Source: Lineus longissimus (taxonomy: Eukaryota; Nemertea; Pilidiophora; Heteronemertea; Lineidae). Taken from it: 64,000 nucleotides of DNA. Position numbers and translations under genes: made by a program. The notes below the pieces were generated by a model. That model saw only the letters and a list, made by a program, of their open reading frames with translations, ran no database searches and was not told where the DNA came from. Positions 38,790 to 49,690 of this stretch are shown here, piece after piece. The stretch lies in NCBI RefSeq assembly GCF_910592395.1, contig NC_088310.1, positions 28,970,991 through 29,034,990 on the forward strand, given 5' to 3'. The number at the start of each line of letters is the position of its first letter. Within the stretch, counting starts at the first letter, position 1.

Positions 38790-38855
38790 TCACTTGAGCC
38801 TTTTGCTGCTGCAGTATTTGGCCACCGCCCTCTTGTGCCAGGGTGAATACCAACT
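38790..38855 (-). CDS. Possible terminal exon of an unidentified minus-strand gene
   Basis: After a clear acceptor (TCTGCAATTCAG) the phase-0 frame reads SWYSPWHKRAVAKYCSSKRL and stops at TGA. An alternative frame (LVFTLAQEGGGQILQQQ...) also stays open to a stop. Phase 0 agrees with the donor of the exon at 39872-40020. I recognise no family. Confidence 0.35.
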   Translation of the reverse strand, partial: SWYSPWHKRAVAKYCSSKRLK

Positions 38856-39871
38856 CTGAATTGCAGAGATTACTTTTATCTGAATGGTTGAAACTATTCA
38901 AAAGTATTGCCATCCATGCCATCAGGATGAAACGAGTAGGTGAGATTACTGTATTAAATCAAATTTGCTCTGAATGTGATGATACTTAATAAGCGCATGC
39001 ACTAGTATACGTTTTGAAATCCACTTCATTTTTAACCCTTGGGTATGAGTCACGTATTTAGGCAATTGGCCATTCTTAAATTCAAAATAAATTTCACATT
39101 TTTAAGGAACAGCGTAGGCCTTTAAGCAAACTCCATATATAGGTCCATCCACTAAAGATATTTTCGTAAAAAGCTCCAAAACAGTTAAAACCAGAGGATT
39201 ATTCATACACACCGGTGTCATTAACTGTTTCTTTTCCTGGTAAAAAAAGGGCAGTTTGAAGCGAATAGTCCTCTGAACTGCGGACATGAACTCTTGATAT
39301 AAAAACTGATTAGAAGCAAGTGGCAGTTATATGGTAAAAGACATGTTCTCTCTCACACATCTATTCCATTGCTTCCAAAGAATAGAAACTACGTTGAGTC
39401 AACCGTGGAAGTCCATTTGACATGTTTGATGGTAGAATTTTCGGTTCTTATGTGACTTTATCTCTGTAACGTTAAAGCTGAGTTTGTCCAGTGTCAGACG
39501 CTTTCTTGGACTGGAGGCTGCATGTCTTGCAATGTTGTCTTGTTATCCTGTTTGGAGAAAAGAAAATATAGATCAACGAGACCTTTCATTGTCATTTATT
39601 ACCCAAGTCAGTTTTTGTTTGTTTGCCAATCAATGTATGTGTGATGAAAGCAACAAGTTTACTAACATGAATGCTAAAGCCACACTGGACAAAGAAATGA
39701 GACTCAGGCTTATGTTCTATTTGCACGGGTTGACAGAAGACATTTTAAAACAGTCTAAACCAACTCCTTATTCATCCTTGATGCCACCAGATAGCATGCA
39801 ATAATTAAAATATCATGCAATGAAATGAATTTGTTATGCAGATCCTCACCATCATAATTCAGTGCACATAC

Positions 39872-40020
39872 CTTATTATCCGTCTCTTCTCCTGGTGCCG
39901 GTGCAACCAAATCCCCTAATGTCGTTTCAATTTTGGCACCAACAGTCAACCCTTTCATCTTATAATGGCGAAATTTCTGATTATCTTCCTCCCCATAGAT
40001 GGCCTTCAGGTATCTTTGTT
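39872..40020 (-). CDS. Probable internal exon, unidentified gene
   Basis: The segment is bounded by a CATTCCAG acceptor and an AAG/GTATGT donor. It reads QRYLKAIYGEEDNQKFRHYK, then MKGLTVGAKIETTLGDLVAP and a short acidic tail, and enters in phase 1. The composition is convincingly protein-like and both splice sites are strong. I do not recognise the family. Confidence 0.55.
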
Positions 40021-41178
40021 CTGGAATGGTTGTTTAAACAATGGAAGGGTCACACTCACAGTGGCTCAATCCTATTGGCTAAAGTACAGGCATACCTCAA
40101 CTTTAAGATGGCTTCTGAGATTTAACTAAGACACAGCGTGTTCTTTTCCATCAGAAAGAAAGCACGACCAATGATAACATTTCTGGAATCAAATGCCGAC
40201 ACTCGGATTGGATATGCAGTTGCTTTTGTGCTGGATAGACCTTCAGGATATGATGGGTAATGTCACAGGGGTTGGTGTGGCCGGACAAAGAAGCAAACAC
40301 TGACCCCCGTCCTGTGTTTGTGAATTTCTTGTTTTTGGCACTTGTTTGTCTTAGTTGAAACCATGCACATTTGACGCAAAACGTGCTATAGGGCAAGACT
40401 GTCATTGCCAGAAGAGAACAGTTGTGTTCTCTAACAACATTAATTAAGTCTTTCTTACTATCTGGTGCCCAAAAATCAGGACTTTTTACCACAATACAGT
40501 TGGATTTGACCATATCATTATCAATCAACTTTACCCACAATCTCTCACCCAGGTGGAAAAGGTGAATGAAATGCAACACTGGTTGGTATGAAAGAATAGA
40601 CGAATTGGAAGAAGTTTGATTTGGCACTGACGAGTCATGCCTTTCACCTTGAACAAAGGATCGCCGTGTCTTCAGGCATTGTCCGAAGTCTGCTTACTAG
40701 GCCTTCTGACATGTTCTGTGTGTGCGCATTTGATTTAATTTGGCGCCGATTCATCTTCTTCGAAAAGGCCTATTATGCCATTGACATTGGCATTGACCTG
40801 TAAACGAGATAGTTTGTTGATGTGGGGTTGCGTCCAGGACATGGGAGCCATGATATCATACCAAGTGCTGTTCATTCCATTTGTGTTTTACTGTCGGTAC
40901 ATTTGATTGATTGTTATGGAATATGCTGAAATCTGCATATTCCCTGCGACCATGGTGACTTGTCTGTGTGAACACAGGTCACTGAATCAAGTGTCAGTAA
41001 AATGAGTGAGGGGTAAATCATTGTAAAAAAGGGTTCAGGTAGAAGAGCGAGCAAGAAATCCAAGAGGTAGTAATCCAATGAGGTCTCGAATAGAGATCGA
41101 AAGGCAGGAAACTTCCACTTCACTTGCAAGTTCGCCCCCTGTACATTGTGCAGTGATAAAAATGCTGAAGTTTCTAAC

Positions 41179-41291
41179 CTTTCGGCCGGGACCTCTGCAG
41201 ATTAATTCTCCTTCTTCAGTTAAAAGAATGGTCAGCTTTTTATTGCAGTAAGTTTGTTCTTCTTCATGATTGTTCATCAGTAAACCATTTT
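41179..41291 (-). CDS. Probable internal exon, unidentified gene
   Basis: An ACACTTTCAG acceptor and an AAAG/GTTAGA donor bound an open frame reading NGLLMNNHEEEQTYCNKKLT, then ILLTEEGELICRGPGRK. It enters in phase 1 and leaves in phase 0, so it does not join directly to the exon at 40020; another exon should lie between, perhaps in the open frame at 40151-40627. An ENGL-type start and a membrane-like open frame further upstream loosely recall C3orf33, but this is not firm. Confidence 0.5.
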
Positions 41292-41423
41292 CTGAAAGTG
41301 TTTTATGCTTTTCCAATCATGTTTAATTTAATAAAAAAATGCATTATTCATTATTTTCAGTAAGGGCAAGTCCTGGCTCGAAAGACCTTTCCCGCCACGT
41401 GAGTGCACGCCGAGATCTGAGTT

Positions 41424-41571
41424 CTATAGATCCATGCACTTGATTGGGACCAACGTTTACGAAAACGTCGCGTCTCGTCACGTTACAGTAATGTAAAATG
41501 CATGGTGACGTGACGACGGCCAACACTACGTCATGTAAACGTTGTTCCCAATCAAGTGCATGAATCTATAG
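41424..41571. mobile_element. Short MITE with ~36-bp terminal inverted repeats
   Basis: The left arm CTATAGATCCATGCACTTGA and its continuation TTGGGACCAACGTTTAC are mirrored at 41534-41571 with two mismatches. A second, inner inverted pair of CGTCACGT-type words gives nearly the whole 148-bp element a hairpin shape. The CTATAG ends would fit a TA target duplication, as for Tc1/mariner-type elements; that assignment is inference. Confidence 0.75.
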
Positions 41572-41943
41572 TGCATTGTTCTATGCGGAAAGACTCGATG
41601 CATGAAACTGGTCAAATTGGAGTCAATCAACATCGGAAAAAGCGAATTCAGTCAAATTTTGAATTTTTTGGTGCAATTTGTTGATGGAAACTACTGCTGT
41701 AGAATAGGTGACTGGGCAGACGACAGCTGGGCAATATTGCCCTTAATAATGTAATGGTCCTTTAGGCCATGGATGGTCGATGCCGATGGTGGTCGTTATC
41801 ATCATGGACATTTTTTACTATTTACTTTATAACCCCTCGATTCAGTGGCCCGAGGTGTGAACCATGCTAACCAGCTGGCCTAGCCTACAGCTCAGAGACG
41901 ATGCCAACCCTAACCCGAATCCCAGAAATATACCTACTAAAGG

Positions 41944-42097
41944 TTAATTTGTTCATTTCAGATTCCTTTTCGTCATCTTTATTCCGGACGAAACGCCGAT
42001 ACAGCAAAATTCCAAAAGCATTCCAGGCAAAGAAGAAAGAGATAATATTCGTCTTGTTTAACCAGTTATTTGGTGGTTTAGGATACTTTTTCATCAT
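41944..42097 (-). CDS. Possible first coding exon with a membrane segment
   Basis: From ATG at 42097 the minus strand reads MMKKYPKPPNNWLNK, then a hydrophobic stretch NIISFFFAWNAFGILLY, then a charged KDDEKESEMNK tail; a GTATAT donor follows. It could be the N-terminus of a small membrane protein or the first exon of the unidentified gene below it, but its phase does not match the next exon found. Local AT-richness makes a chance open frame possible. Confidence 0.3.
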
Positions 42098-42293
42098 TTC
42101 TAATAATCATGGATGATTTTTCATTATTTTTATACAAGTGTGTATCTAGATATGCAGTCAGGTTATTGTTTTCTGGATTCTTTTCAACACGATTCCATGG
42201 ATTCAGCTAAGATCATATTCACGCAATTTCTCTAAAGTTCCGATGTCCACCAATTTTGTGGGGGAAATCAATATGGCCGTTCGTCGGTGCAAA

Positions 42294-42301
42294 TGACGTC
42301 A
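42294..42301. promoter_or_regulatory. CRE-like palindrome TGACGTCA
   Basis: This perfect palindrome sits in a small CpG-containing stretch (42230-42320) about 200 bases upstream of the possible minus-strand first exon. It may mark a promoter; no direct evidence. Confidence 0.3.
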
Positions 42302-42789
42302 CGGCGTGGAATTCCGTTCATTATCGTGTCAGTATCTACTTTAAGATCCTACTCACGTGTTGTTGTTTACTTTTGGGACAGACTTTTTTTCGTTGTTCAG
42401 AAGGCTTGGCTTGGTCTTGAGAACTGGAATTCTGTATCCATTTACGTTTCTTTTACGGATGCTCATGTTTAAGCGTTAAGCACATTGACTTAATCTTTGC
42501 TTATGGCTTGCCTGTGGGGTATAATATAACCTTCGTCAAGTCACTTAGTGGGAAGCATATCATGAAATGCTTAGGCCATGGGGATGATTAATCCGGTTTA
42601 CCGTCCACCTCCCGCATGGGTTCAGAGCGTACTTCAAATTTTTCATTATTTTTGGAAAAAGCAGTTTATTTTATTGTTCCTTTTTTTCTTCAAACAATCT
42701 TTCCAAGTGGTTCAACTTCACCTAAACTGACTGAAAAACACAATAAAAACTTGATAGGGTAGGGCTTAGGGTGTAACAGCATTTGTTAT

Positions 42790-42960
42790 CTCGCCAGGTC
42801 TGGTTGTGGAAATATCTGCAATCTCATCAGGTCTGGCTGTGGCAGCATCTGCAATCTCATCAGGTCTGGCTGTGGCAGCATCTGCAATCTCATCAGGTCT
42901 GGTTGTTGCAGCATGTTATGGTATGGTTGTTGCAGTATCTGCTGTCTCTTCAGGTCTGGT
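42790..42960. repeat. 33-bp tandem repeat, about 4.5 units
   Basis: The unit contains ATCTGCAATCTCATCAGGTC and TGGCTGTGGCAGC. The right end decays. Confidence 0.9.
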
Positions 42961-43049
42961 GTTCTGATTTCATGCATTCCCTTTATGAAAATGATCAGGT
43001 ATTCACCATACATTTTTCCTAAAAGTGGAGACAAGGTCCACCCTGTAGA

Positions 43050-43846
43050 AACATGGTGCACTACATTGGGCGAGTACACATCTAGATCAGACAGAGTACG
43101 CACATGGCACATCCAGCAAAGACTTGGTATACTCCCTGGCAACATCTCGAGATATGAAGGGGAGAGCACATCGAGAAGAGATATGGTGCACTATTATAAT
43201 AATAATAATACGAGTCTTATATAGCGCAGTATCCAACCATTAACTGGCCGCTCAAAGCACAATTGCATTTACAAGAGACCTAGAGAAGGGGAGGACACAT
43301 CGAGAAGAGATATGGTGCACTATTGCATTTGCAAGAGACCTAACCCTAACCCTCAAAGGGCCCCCCTCTATCCAGCTGTGCTGGATCCACTCCCTAATTT
43401 GACGGCGACCTACCATGTGGTCCAGTCACCAGTCAGACAAGGATCCCCTTTGGTGAGTTGTTGCTACTTCTGGCTGTACCGTCGCTACTTTTTGCCGGCT
43501 GGGTCACTGGATGTCCCAAGTCATGCCCGCTGAAACGACAAGTGATCATATCAACATTGTTGTGGCGATACTGTACACCATCCCTTCGCAATTCCCACAG
43601 CCCGTGATCACTCACTGTTCACTAAAAGATTGGAGAAACAAGTCGTCACAATTCCGTTGGCGTCATATGCAATTTGAATTGCAGCAGACGTCGCGGTTTA
43701 ACATAAGTTGTGTACCGGTGCTACGGAATACGCTGCATGACACAAGGGCCTTAACATCACAGTATAAGAATCATATTGAATTTGGCTAAATCACAGGGCT
43801 CAGCCAGGCCTCTGCTTCTGGATATGATGATGTGATGGGGGTGGGC
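43050..43846. mobile_element. Dispersed repeat, copy 1
   Basis: From GCACATCCAGCAAAGACTTG to CTGGATATGATGATGTGATG this segment matches 53745-54379 closely, with scattered substitutions and small indels. It contains CCTAACCCTAACCCTCAAAG. It differs by an insert at about 43195-43320 that carries an (ATA)n tract and a TTATATAGCGC motif, flanked by a direct repeat of ACATCGAGAAGAGATATGGT. No protein domain is visible, so it is probably a non-autonomous element. Confidence 0.8.
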
Positions 43847-44017
43847 GAGGGGGTTGATCCAGCAGCGGCTGGCGGACATTTGTCTTGACTCTTGCTTGGC
43901 GCTGCTACAGCTTAAAGTGCTGTGGTACAGCCTAGAAGCAGTGTCATCACTGGCGAAATCGACCAAAGTTTGTGAGGGACTGAGTTCCGTCCAAAAATAG
44001 ATATGCCACTGCATTGC

Positions 44018-44112
44018 GCGATTTATTTTTTCACACCAGGTGACGTCATTTTGTTTCCCATATTTGGCATAATTTATGCCGCAGCGTCATTGCACGTAGG
44101 ATTTTACGTAGA
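44018..44112. mobile_element. One end of a MITE (partial copy)
   Basis: This stretch starts GCGATTTATTTTTTCACACC and matches, base for base apart from scattered changes, the right end of the complete element at 55673-55987 read in reverse. The other end is missing nearby. Confidence 0.75.
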
Positions 44113-45270
44113 TCGACATACCTTTCCCAGCCACCGTAGGGGGACGAATGAAAATGAAACAGATTTTTTTTTGAAATTTTTTTTGTTTCGTTTTGTCCCC
44201 CCCGACTTAATTACCGTAGTCGTCCCGCCCCGAAAAAAAATGTCGATGTCCTTTCCCAGTCATTGTTCCTTTCGGATCTGTCGAGCCTCTTCAGAAATAG
44301 CGGATGTCCACGACTGAATTACTTTTAAACCAAGATCATCCTTTTGACTTTTGTTCACCGTAGTTGACAGAATCGGCTGTAGATAGTGTATTATAACATC
44401 CACATGTCATGCTTCCTTACCACATGAAACCTACTAAAGCTTGGTGCCAACCTGACTATGACCAGATCAGCAGTACAAAATATACAAATTATGCTATGAT
44501 CCACTCGTATAAGGCTGGCACAACAAATGCAGTGACCATGACGAGCACGGCATGAAAGCACCAGAACGATTCTATTATTTAATGACATGACGTAAGTCGT
44601 TAAACTGATGTTACCAACGCTCCCAATAAAAACTGCGCATTCAAGACTCGTGGAGCTTCAAGATCAGACGCGACGAGCACAGGCCACGCCACATTTTCTA
44701 AGCACAGGCCACGCCACGCAATGGTAAGACAGATTCGGTCTTGGGCATAACTCTGGCATATCCCAACCTCCACTTCTGTAAATGAGCACACATCCAATTC
44801 CGAATTCCGATTTCCAAGAAATTTGCCGTTTTCCTCAACAACCAAGAAGCCAATGACGGCTGCGCACTGAATCATTCCTGTCCAGTCCTCGCCACATGCG
44901 AACTCCTGCTTCATTTCAGTATGCCAATCATTTTTGAATTTCGTCTTACTCCAAAGATTTATCCCCCCCCCCCTTCAATTCAAAATATTTACTTCATTTG
45001 TCTGCAGAAAAGGCTTCGTGGCCGAACTCCACGTGTCCTTTTGTTCGTGAGGTTTAGACAGTTTCGGTTGGTTTTGGCTCTCATAAGTGAGGTTCCGCAA
45101 CACTCCCGAATGACGACGAGGAATTCTTTGTTTTTGTGACGAATTCTTTTATGATTTTGTTCGAATTCGTCAAGAACACCTTAAAAATCGCACCCTAAGC
45201 TTCTGGGCCTTTCACTCGGAACAAGTTTCTAGAGCTCGTGTTACCGTTACTATCACTTTTATCATTGCAG

Positions 45271-45325
45271 ATGCCCCAAGCCAAGTTCTCCAATGCAACC
45301 GACCATGAATGATGTCTATCGCGAG
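45271..45325 (+). CDS. Exon-like segment of an unidentified plus-strand gene
   Basis: After an ATCATTGCAG acceptor the open frame reads CPKPSSPMQPTMNDVYRE. Two donors are possible: GTGAAG after 45325, or GTATGT after 45332. With the first, the frame joins in phase to the segment at 45535. No family is recognised. Confidence 0.4.
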
Positions 45326-45534
45326 GTGAAGGGTATGTATAGAGTGATATGTATGTGTGATTAGCTGGGGGAGAGGGTTTGGGGGGCGTGGGATGTGGGA
45401 GGTTGTCGAGGGGATGAGTATGGGTGCGGGTGTGCGCGTGTGTGTGTGTTTGGTTGATCTATGTCCTGTATTTTTTTGCGTTTTCTGTGTCTTTTGCATT
45501 AGTTGTGATGTTGACTCTCCAATTCCATTTACAG

Positions 45535-45611
45535 AAGGTCCATTCCGCGGACTCCGTATGGAAGGCGTGTGCCAAGCAGCCGGCCGACGACGTGGCGGAG
45601 TCCAAAGCACG
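45535..45611 (+). CDS. Exon-like segment of an unidentified plus-strand gene
   Basis: An AATTCCATTTACAG acceptor and a GTACGC donor bound the frame KVHSADSVWKACAKQPADDV then AESKAR. It is markedly GC-rich against its flanks, which supports coding. A second open frame (EGPFRGLRMEGVCQAAG) exists, so the true frame is not certain. Confidence 0.45.
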
Positions 45612-45732
45612 GTACGCTTTGTGTCTCTTGTCGGGCGCCCCTAGGGGACCCTGTCGTTCGGTTCTACGACTGAGGGGGTTCAGCATGAGGGCGTGTCGTC
45701 TTCGTTCATTTTGCCATTTCAACGCGAAAAAG

Positions 45733-47407
45733 AGAGGTTTTTATATTAAATAGGCCTTCCCTCTCTTACGCTGTTGAAGGGCTTAAGAAAGTTGACGACA
45801 TGGTGCGGGATGGAGTCCGGGACGGTCTCCGGACTCGCCTTTGCCGTTAATCAGACGGCTCGCACTTAACTTGATGGGTTAACCCTCTATGCTCTCCGGC
45901 GGCAGTCGTAGAAGATCAGGCACTGAAGTAGATGATGTTACAACAAACAGGTGAGATTCACATTTTGTTAAGACATTGATGTTTGCGCAATTTTAGCTCT
46001 TTGACCGATTCTCCCCTGAGATGATTGAAACATCCAGAAAAAATTTGAAAGATTACACGAGATCCTACTCCAGTTAGATCGTTACATAAAGTTACGTTAC
46101 GCAAAATAGCGAAGCTGGCGAAACATTTATAACTGGTCACCGTGATCTTATTATGGACTTGTAGCGCGATTATGGGGTTGTAACTATTTTGCTGTATATT
46201 GTCACGAGGAAAGAAAAGCACGCGACCTAACGCCAACCTATTATGTAAGTGATAATTAGGTTAGTCCAGGAAATGTTAATAAATAATCATTCCTTATCGT
46301 TTTTTGAGAACTTTTTTAAAGTATATTTTTTAATTGTAAAAAGTATATGAGACAAGACCACAATTGATTTTTTAAGCCTTTTAGCAGTTAAATTGACGCA
46401 TCAAATTATGCGTGGTGTTGTGAATCTGAAATTTAGATTATGTTATTCCGGACAGTCGGGCAAGTAAATGGTGAAAAATAAACTGGTGATTGACCACGGA
46501 AATTTTTTGATAATCGACAAATTAGACAGACTTTGATATTTCCACTCTTTTCAGCCAACTGGCAAAAAAACCTCAAAACACGCCCCCTATTACCCAATTA
46601 GCAAAATTCGAAATTAATTTTTTCATCAAATCATTTCTTTATATCTGTAGACTTGCCACAACAAATATTTTTTCAATACCTCTCCAAGTATGTACTTGAG
46701 ATTTAAAAACATGCACTCGTCTAATTGATAGGCCTCGACCCTCCAACCGGCTATGAATAGTGGTCTTGTCTCATATGCCTATCTCGCAAGAGTCTCTGCA
46801 ATGGTCATTTTTATCACGGTAGTCTCGCGCAGCCAGACCTTCTTCACTTCTTTATAGTATGGCGCAAGCCAGGCGTTCTTTGTACTAGACGTTTTCCACC
46901 ACAATGTATCTGGGCCGAAGAAACACTGCCCAAGATTACCTCGAGCTGGAGTTAAGATTAGATTATGCTAATGACTCGAGGAGCATACTTCCTCATTTTA
47001 GTTTACCCAGAATTGTGCATATCGATCTCGATCGCGCGAAGCTACTCAGACTAATACCATTAGGCCCCGCGTGGTGGCGCTGAGACGGCCGCTGTAATCA
47101 AGAGTGGTTGAGACACTCTAGAAGATACTTGGTGATAACAAATGACGGACCTAACCAAAATTACATTTTCGCATTGCTACAATGAAAGACCTAATACTGA
47201 AACCACATGTCTGTTGACGGTGCCTTAAGAGAGACTGGCATCGTGCCTAGTCTCTCAAAGCACAGTTAGCAGACGCCACTACAGTACAGTACCCCCTCAC
47301 ACTCAGAAACCACCAACGCCCACCCCTTCCTGCTACCTTAATATTTCTGATTTATTCAATACATCCACTGTAAGGTCTTTTCCCACTGAATCCGTTTCCA
47401 TTTACAG
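45733..47407. other. Non-coding stretch, probable intron
   Basis: It is AT-rich, with many in-frame stops and no repeat array. It would be an intron of the candidate plus-strand gene if the flanking exon-like segments belong together. Confidence 0.45.
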
Positions 47408-47552
47408 CATCGATGGAAAGACCACCTCCCAATGGAAGGAAGAGGGTCGGTGCGATGGGGCATGCTCGAGGAGGGCTGAAGATGCACGATCGTGGCGTGA
47501 CAGACGTCTGGGGATGGATTTGGACGCGAGCAAGATGTGTGCCGCATTTAGG
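47408..47552 (+). CDS. Exon-like segment preceding the 18-bp repeat
   Basis: A TTTCCATTTACAG acceptor and a GTAACT donor bound a GC-rich segment open in two frames. One begins SMERPPPNGRKRVGAMGHAR and would feed the ESPACD frame of the next segment. The other begins IDGKTTSQWKEEGRCDGACS but would meet a stop in the next segment. Confidence 0.4.
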
Positions 47553-47626
47553 GTAACTTCATTTCATTATTTTTGAACCCAATTTTAAAAATTATGAGCG
47601 ATTTAAATTGTTAAGATTCTTTTCAG

Positions 47627-48384
47627 GAAGAGCATCCGGGAGACCAGTGCGAAGCAAGATCCATCTTGCAGAGCCAAGAACACCGCAGAGAGCCCAGCGT
47701 GTGACGAGAGCCCAGCGTGTGACGAGAGCCCAGCGTGTGACGAGAGCCCAGCGTGTGACGAGAGCCCAGCGTGTGACGAGAGCCCAGCGTGTGACGAGAG
47801 CCCAGCGTGTGACGAGAGCCCAGCGTGTGACGAGAGCCCAGCGTGTGACGAGAGCCCAGCGTGTGACGAGAGCCCAGCGTGTGACGAGAGCCCAGCGTGT
47901 GACGAGAGCCCAGCGTGTGACGAGAGCCCAGCGTGTGACGAGAGCCCAGCGTGTGACGAGAGCCCAGCGTGTGACGAGAGCCCAGCGTGTGACGAGAGCC
48001 CAGCGTGTGACGAGAGCCCAGCGTGTGACGAGAGCCCAGCGTGTGACGAGAGCCCAGCGTGTGACGAGAGCCCAGCGTGTGACGAGAGCCCAGCGTGTGA
48101 CGAGAGCCCAGCGTGTGACGAGAGCCCAGCGTGTGACGAGAGCCCAGCGTGTGACGAGAGCCCAGCGTGTGACGAGAGCCCAGCGTGTGACGAGAGCCCA
48201 GCGTGTGACGAGAGCCCAGCGTGTGACGAGAGCCCAGCGTGTGACGAGAGCCCAGCGTGTGACGAGAGCCCAGCGTGTGACGAGAGCCCAGCGTGTGACG
48301 AGAGCCCAGCGTGTGACGAGAGCCCAGCGTGTGACGAGAGCCCAGCGTGTGACGAGAGCCCAGCGTGTGACGCGAACCCAGCGT
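47627..48384 (+). CDS. Exon-like segment containing an ESPACD hexapeptide repeat
   Basis: After a TTCTTTTCAG acceptor one frame reads KSIRETSAKQDPSCRAKNTA followed by 38 copies of ESPACD, then ANPA and a TGA where a unit loses two bases. A second frame (AQRVTR repeat) continues to a stop at 48450. If translated, the first would give an acidic, cysteine-bearing low-complexity tail and the second a strongly basic one. Neither is recognised, so translation is unproven. Confidence 0.35.
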
Positions 48385-48386
48385 GA
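47688..48386. repeat. 18-bp minisatellite, 38 identical units
   Basis: The unit GAGAGCCCAGCGTGTGAC repeats exactly 38 times (47688-48371) with no difference that I can see, then ends in a unit changed to GCGAACCCAGCGTGACGAG. Because 18 is a multiple of three, five of the six frames have no stop; only the frame containing GTG TGA is closed. Confidence 0.98.
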
Positions 48387-48845
48387 CGAGAGCCCCACTA
48401 TACAGAGGTTTGAACATGATCCCAGTTTGAACACGACAAGGACTTGGTGAGTAGATAGAGGCGAATTTAGCTCTCATCACAGTGAGCATACACAGGCAAA
48501 AATATAGATTATATATAGATTTTGTGTTTACCATTTCTATATAGCTTTACAGATTCTTTATAGAAATTTCTGCCTGTGTAGCTGTTGGTGCTTGAAGGAG
48601 TAGGCTGACATGACCTTGCCCAGGGAAGCAAAATGGTACCATTAGAACCGTTCATTTTGGATTGATCCCTTAGGACCATTTTATTGGATGCCAGATATTC
48701 GAGTGATCGACTGAGCCCTTCAATTGGTTGGCCGCCATTTCCCGTAATTTGAAAGCGCATCCACTATACCATACTATGCAGCACAGCTTGTTTACAAATT
48801 GTCTTGACGTCTTCAAATATCTGCCGTGACTTTGCCGACTTTCAG

Positions 48846-48965
48846 GACAACAGCCGTGCCCGGCCACCTGACACGATCCTGCCAAGGGAAGCGGTTGTGC
48901 CGTTATCTTTTGATCGATTCCAAACGGCCAGACAGCCGATGGAGAATGCTGCAGTGTTACTTCAG
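48846..48965 (+). CDS. Probable internal exon (40 codons, phase 0-0)
   Basis: A GCCGACTTTCAG acceptor and a CAG/GTAAGC donor bound a 120-base frame reading DNSRARPPDTILPREAVVPL, then SFDRFQTARQPMENAAVLLQ. Its core (PPDTILPREAVVPL) resembles two decayed or diverged segments at 48604-48666 and 50211-50273. The donor lies in a 46-bp repeat present three times. It can join in phase to the terminal exon at 51660. Family unknown. Confidence 0.55.
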
Positions 48966-49062
48966 GTAAGCGGCCAGACAGCCGATGGAGAATGCTGCAG
49001 TGTTACTTCAGGTAAGCGGCCAGACAGCCGATGGAGAATGCTGCAGTGTTACTTCAGGTAAG
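48925..49062. repeat. 46-bp tandem triplicate containing a splice donor
   Basis: Three identical units start CGGCCAGACAGCCGATGGAG and end TGTTACTTCAGGTAAG. The first overlaps the 3' end of the preceding exon, and the exon's CAG/GTAAG donor is therefore present three times (48966, 49012, 49058). Confidence 0.95.
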
Positions 49063-49599
49063 CAGTAGAACCTATTTACTTGACACTTGAAAATCAAAGA
49101 TTGATCTGCTCACAGAGTAATCAGCTCCTTGAAAAGTTTCATTTGAAAATAATGAGAATGCTCTAAACATGCAAACTGTAGCAAGTGACGTCGGGGCGAG
49201 GACTGAAGAGCCCTCGCCATGAAACTGCAGTTGTATGGAATGCTAAAATACAACAAAAGGAGACGTGCAACAAAGGGTTTCAGTGGGGGAAACTTAGAAA
49301 AACGTGTCCAATTTTTTTTTTCAGTTTTCCCAAAAGATGGGCAACACCAGAACAAGGGAACCACTCGCTCGAACTGCTGGAAATGACACTGACAGAAGTG
49401 GAAGTCCTCGTCCGGAGCCGGTGTAACATCTGTGGTTGTTTCCCATGTGTCAGTGTTTCCAAACAATAGGCAGCTAGAGAGACCATGACTTTTCAATAAG
49501 GGGAAACACAGAAAAACTTGTCAATCTATCTTTTAGCGTTCCCAAACAATGAGGGGAAACACTCAAAAATAGAAACACTCAAAAACATTACACCGGCAT

Positions 49600-49690
49600 C
49601 ACCACATCCAGGTCACAGATATTCATCACCACGACCAGGTCACAGGATATTCATCACCACGTCCAGGTCACAGGATATTCATCACCACGA
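49600..49690. repeat. 31-bp tandem repeat, three units
   Basis: The units share GGTCACAGGATATTCATCAC and CACGACCA, with small differences. The flanking sequence CAACTGCTGGAAATGACACT also occurs at 49370, so the surroundings carry a wider duplication. Confidence 0.85.

Noticed and set aside
40151-40627. 158-codon minus-strand open frame
   Set aside because: It contains plausible stretches (LGERLWVKLIDND), but I found no acceptor in a phase matching the neighbouring exon and no donor for the next, so I mention it only as a place where a missing exon may lie.
44600-44914. 104-codon minus-strand open frame starting MKQEFACGEDW
   Set aside because: There is no recognisable domain or splice context, and it contains an internal direct repeat (GGCGTGGCCTGTGCT-like); support is not enough for a gene call.
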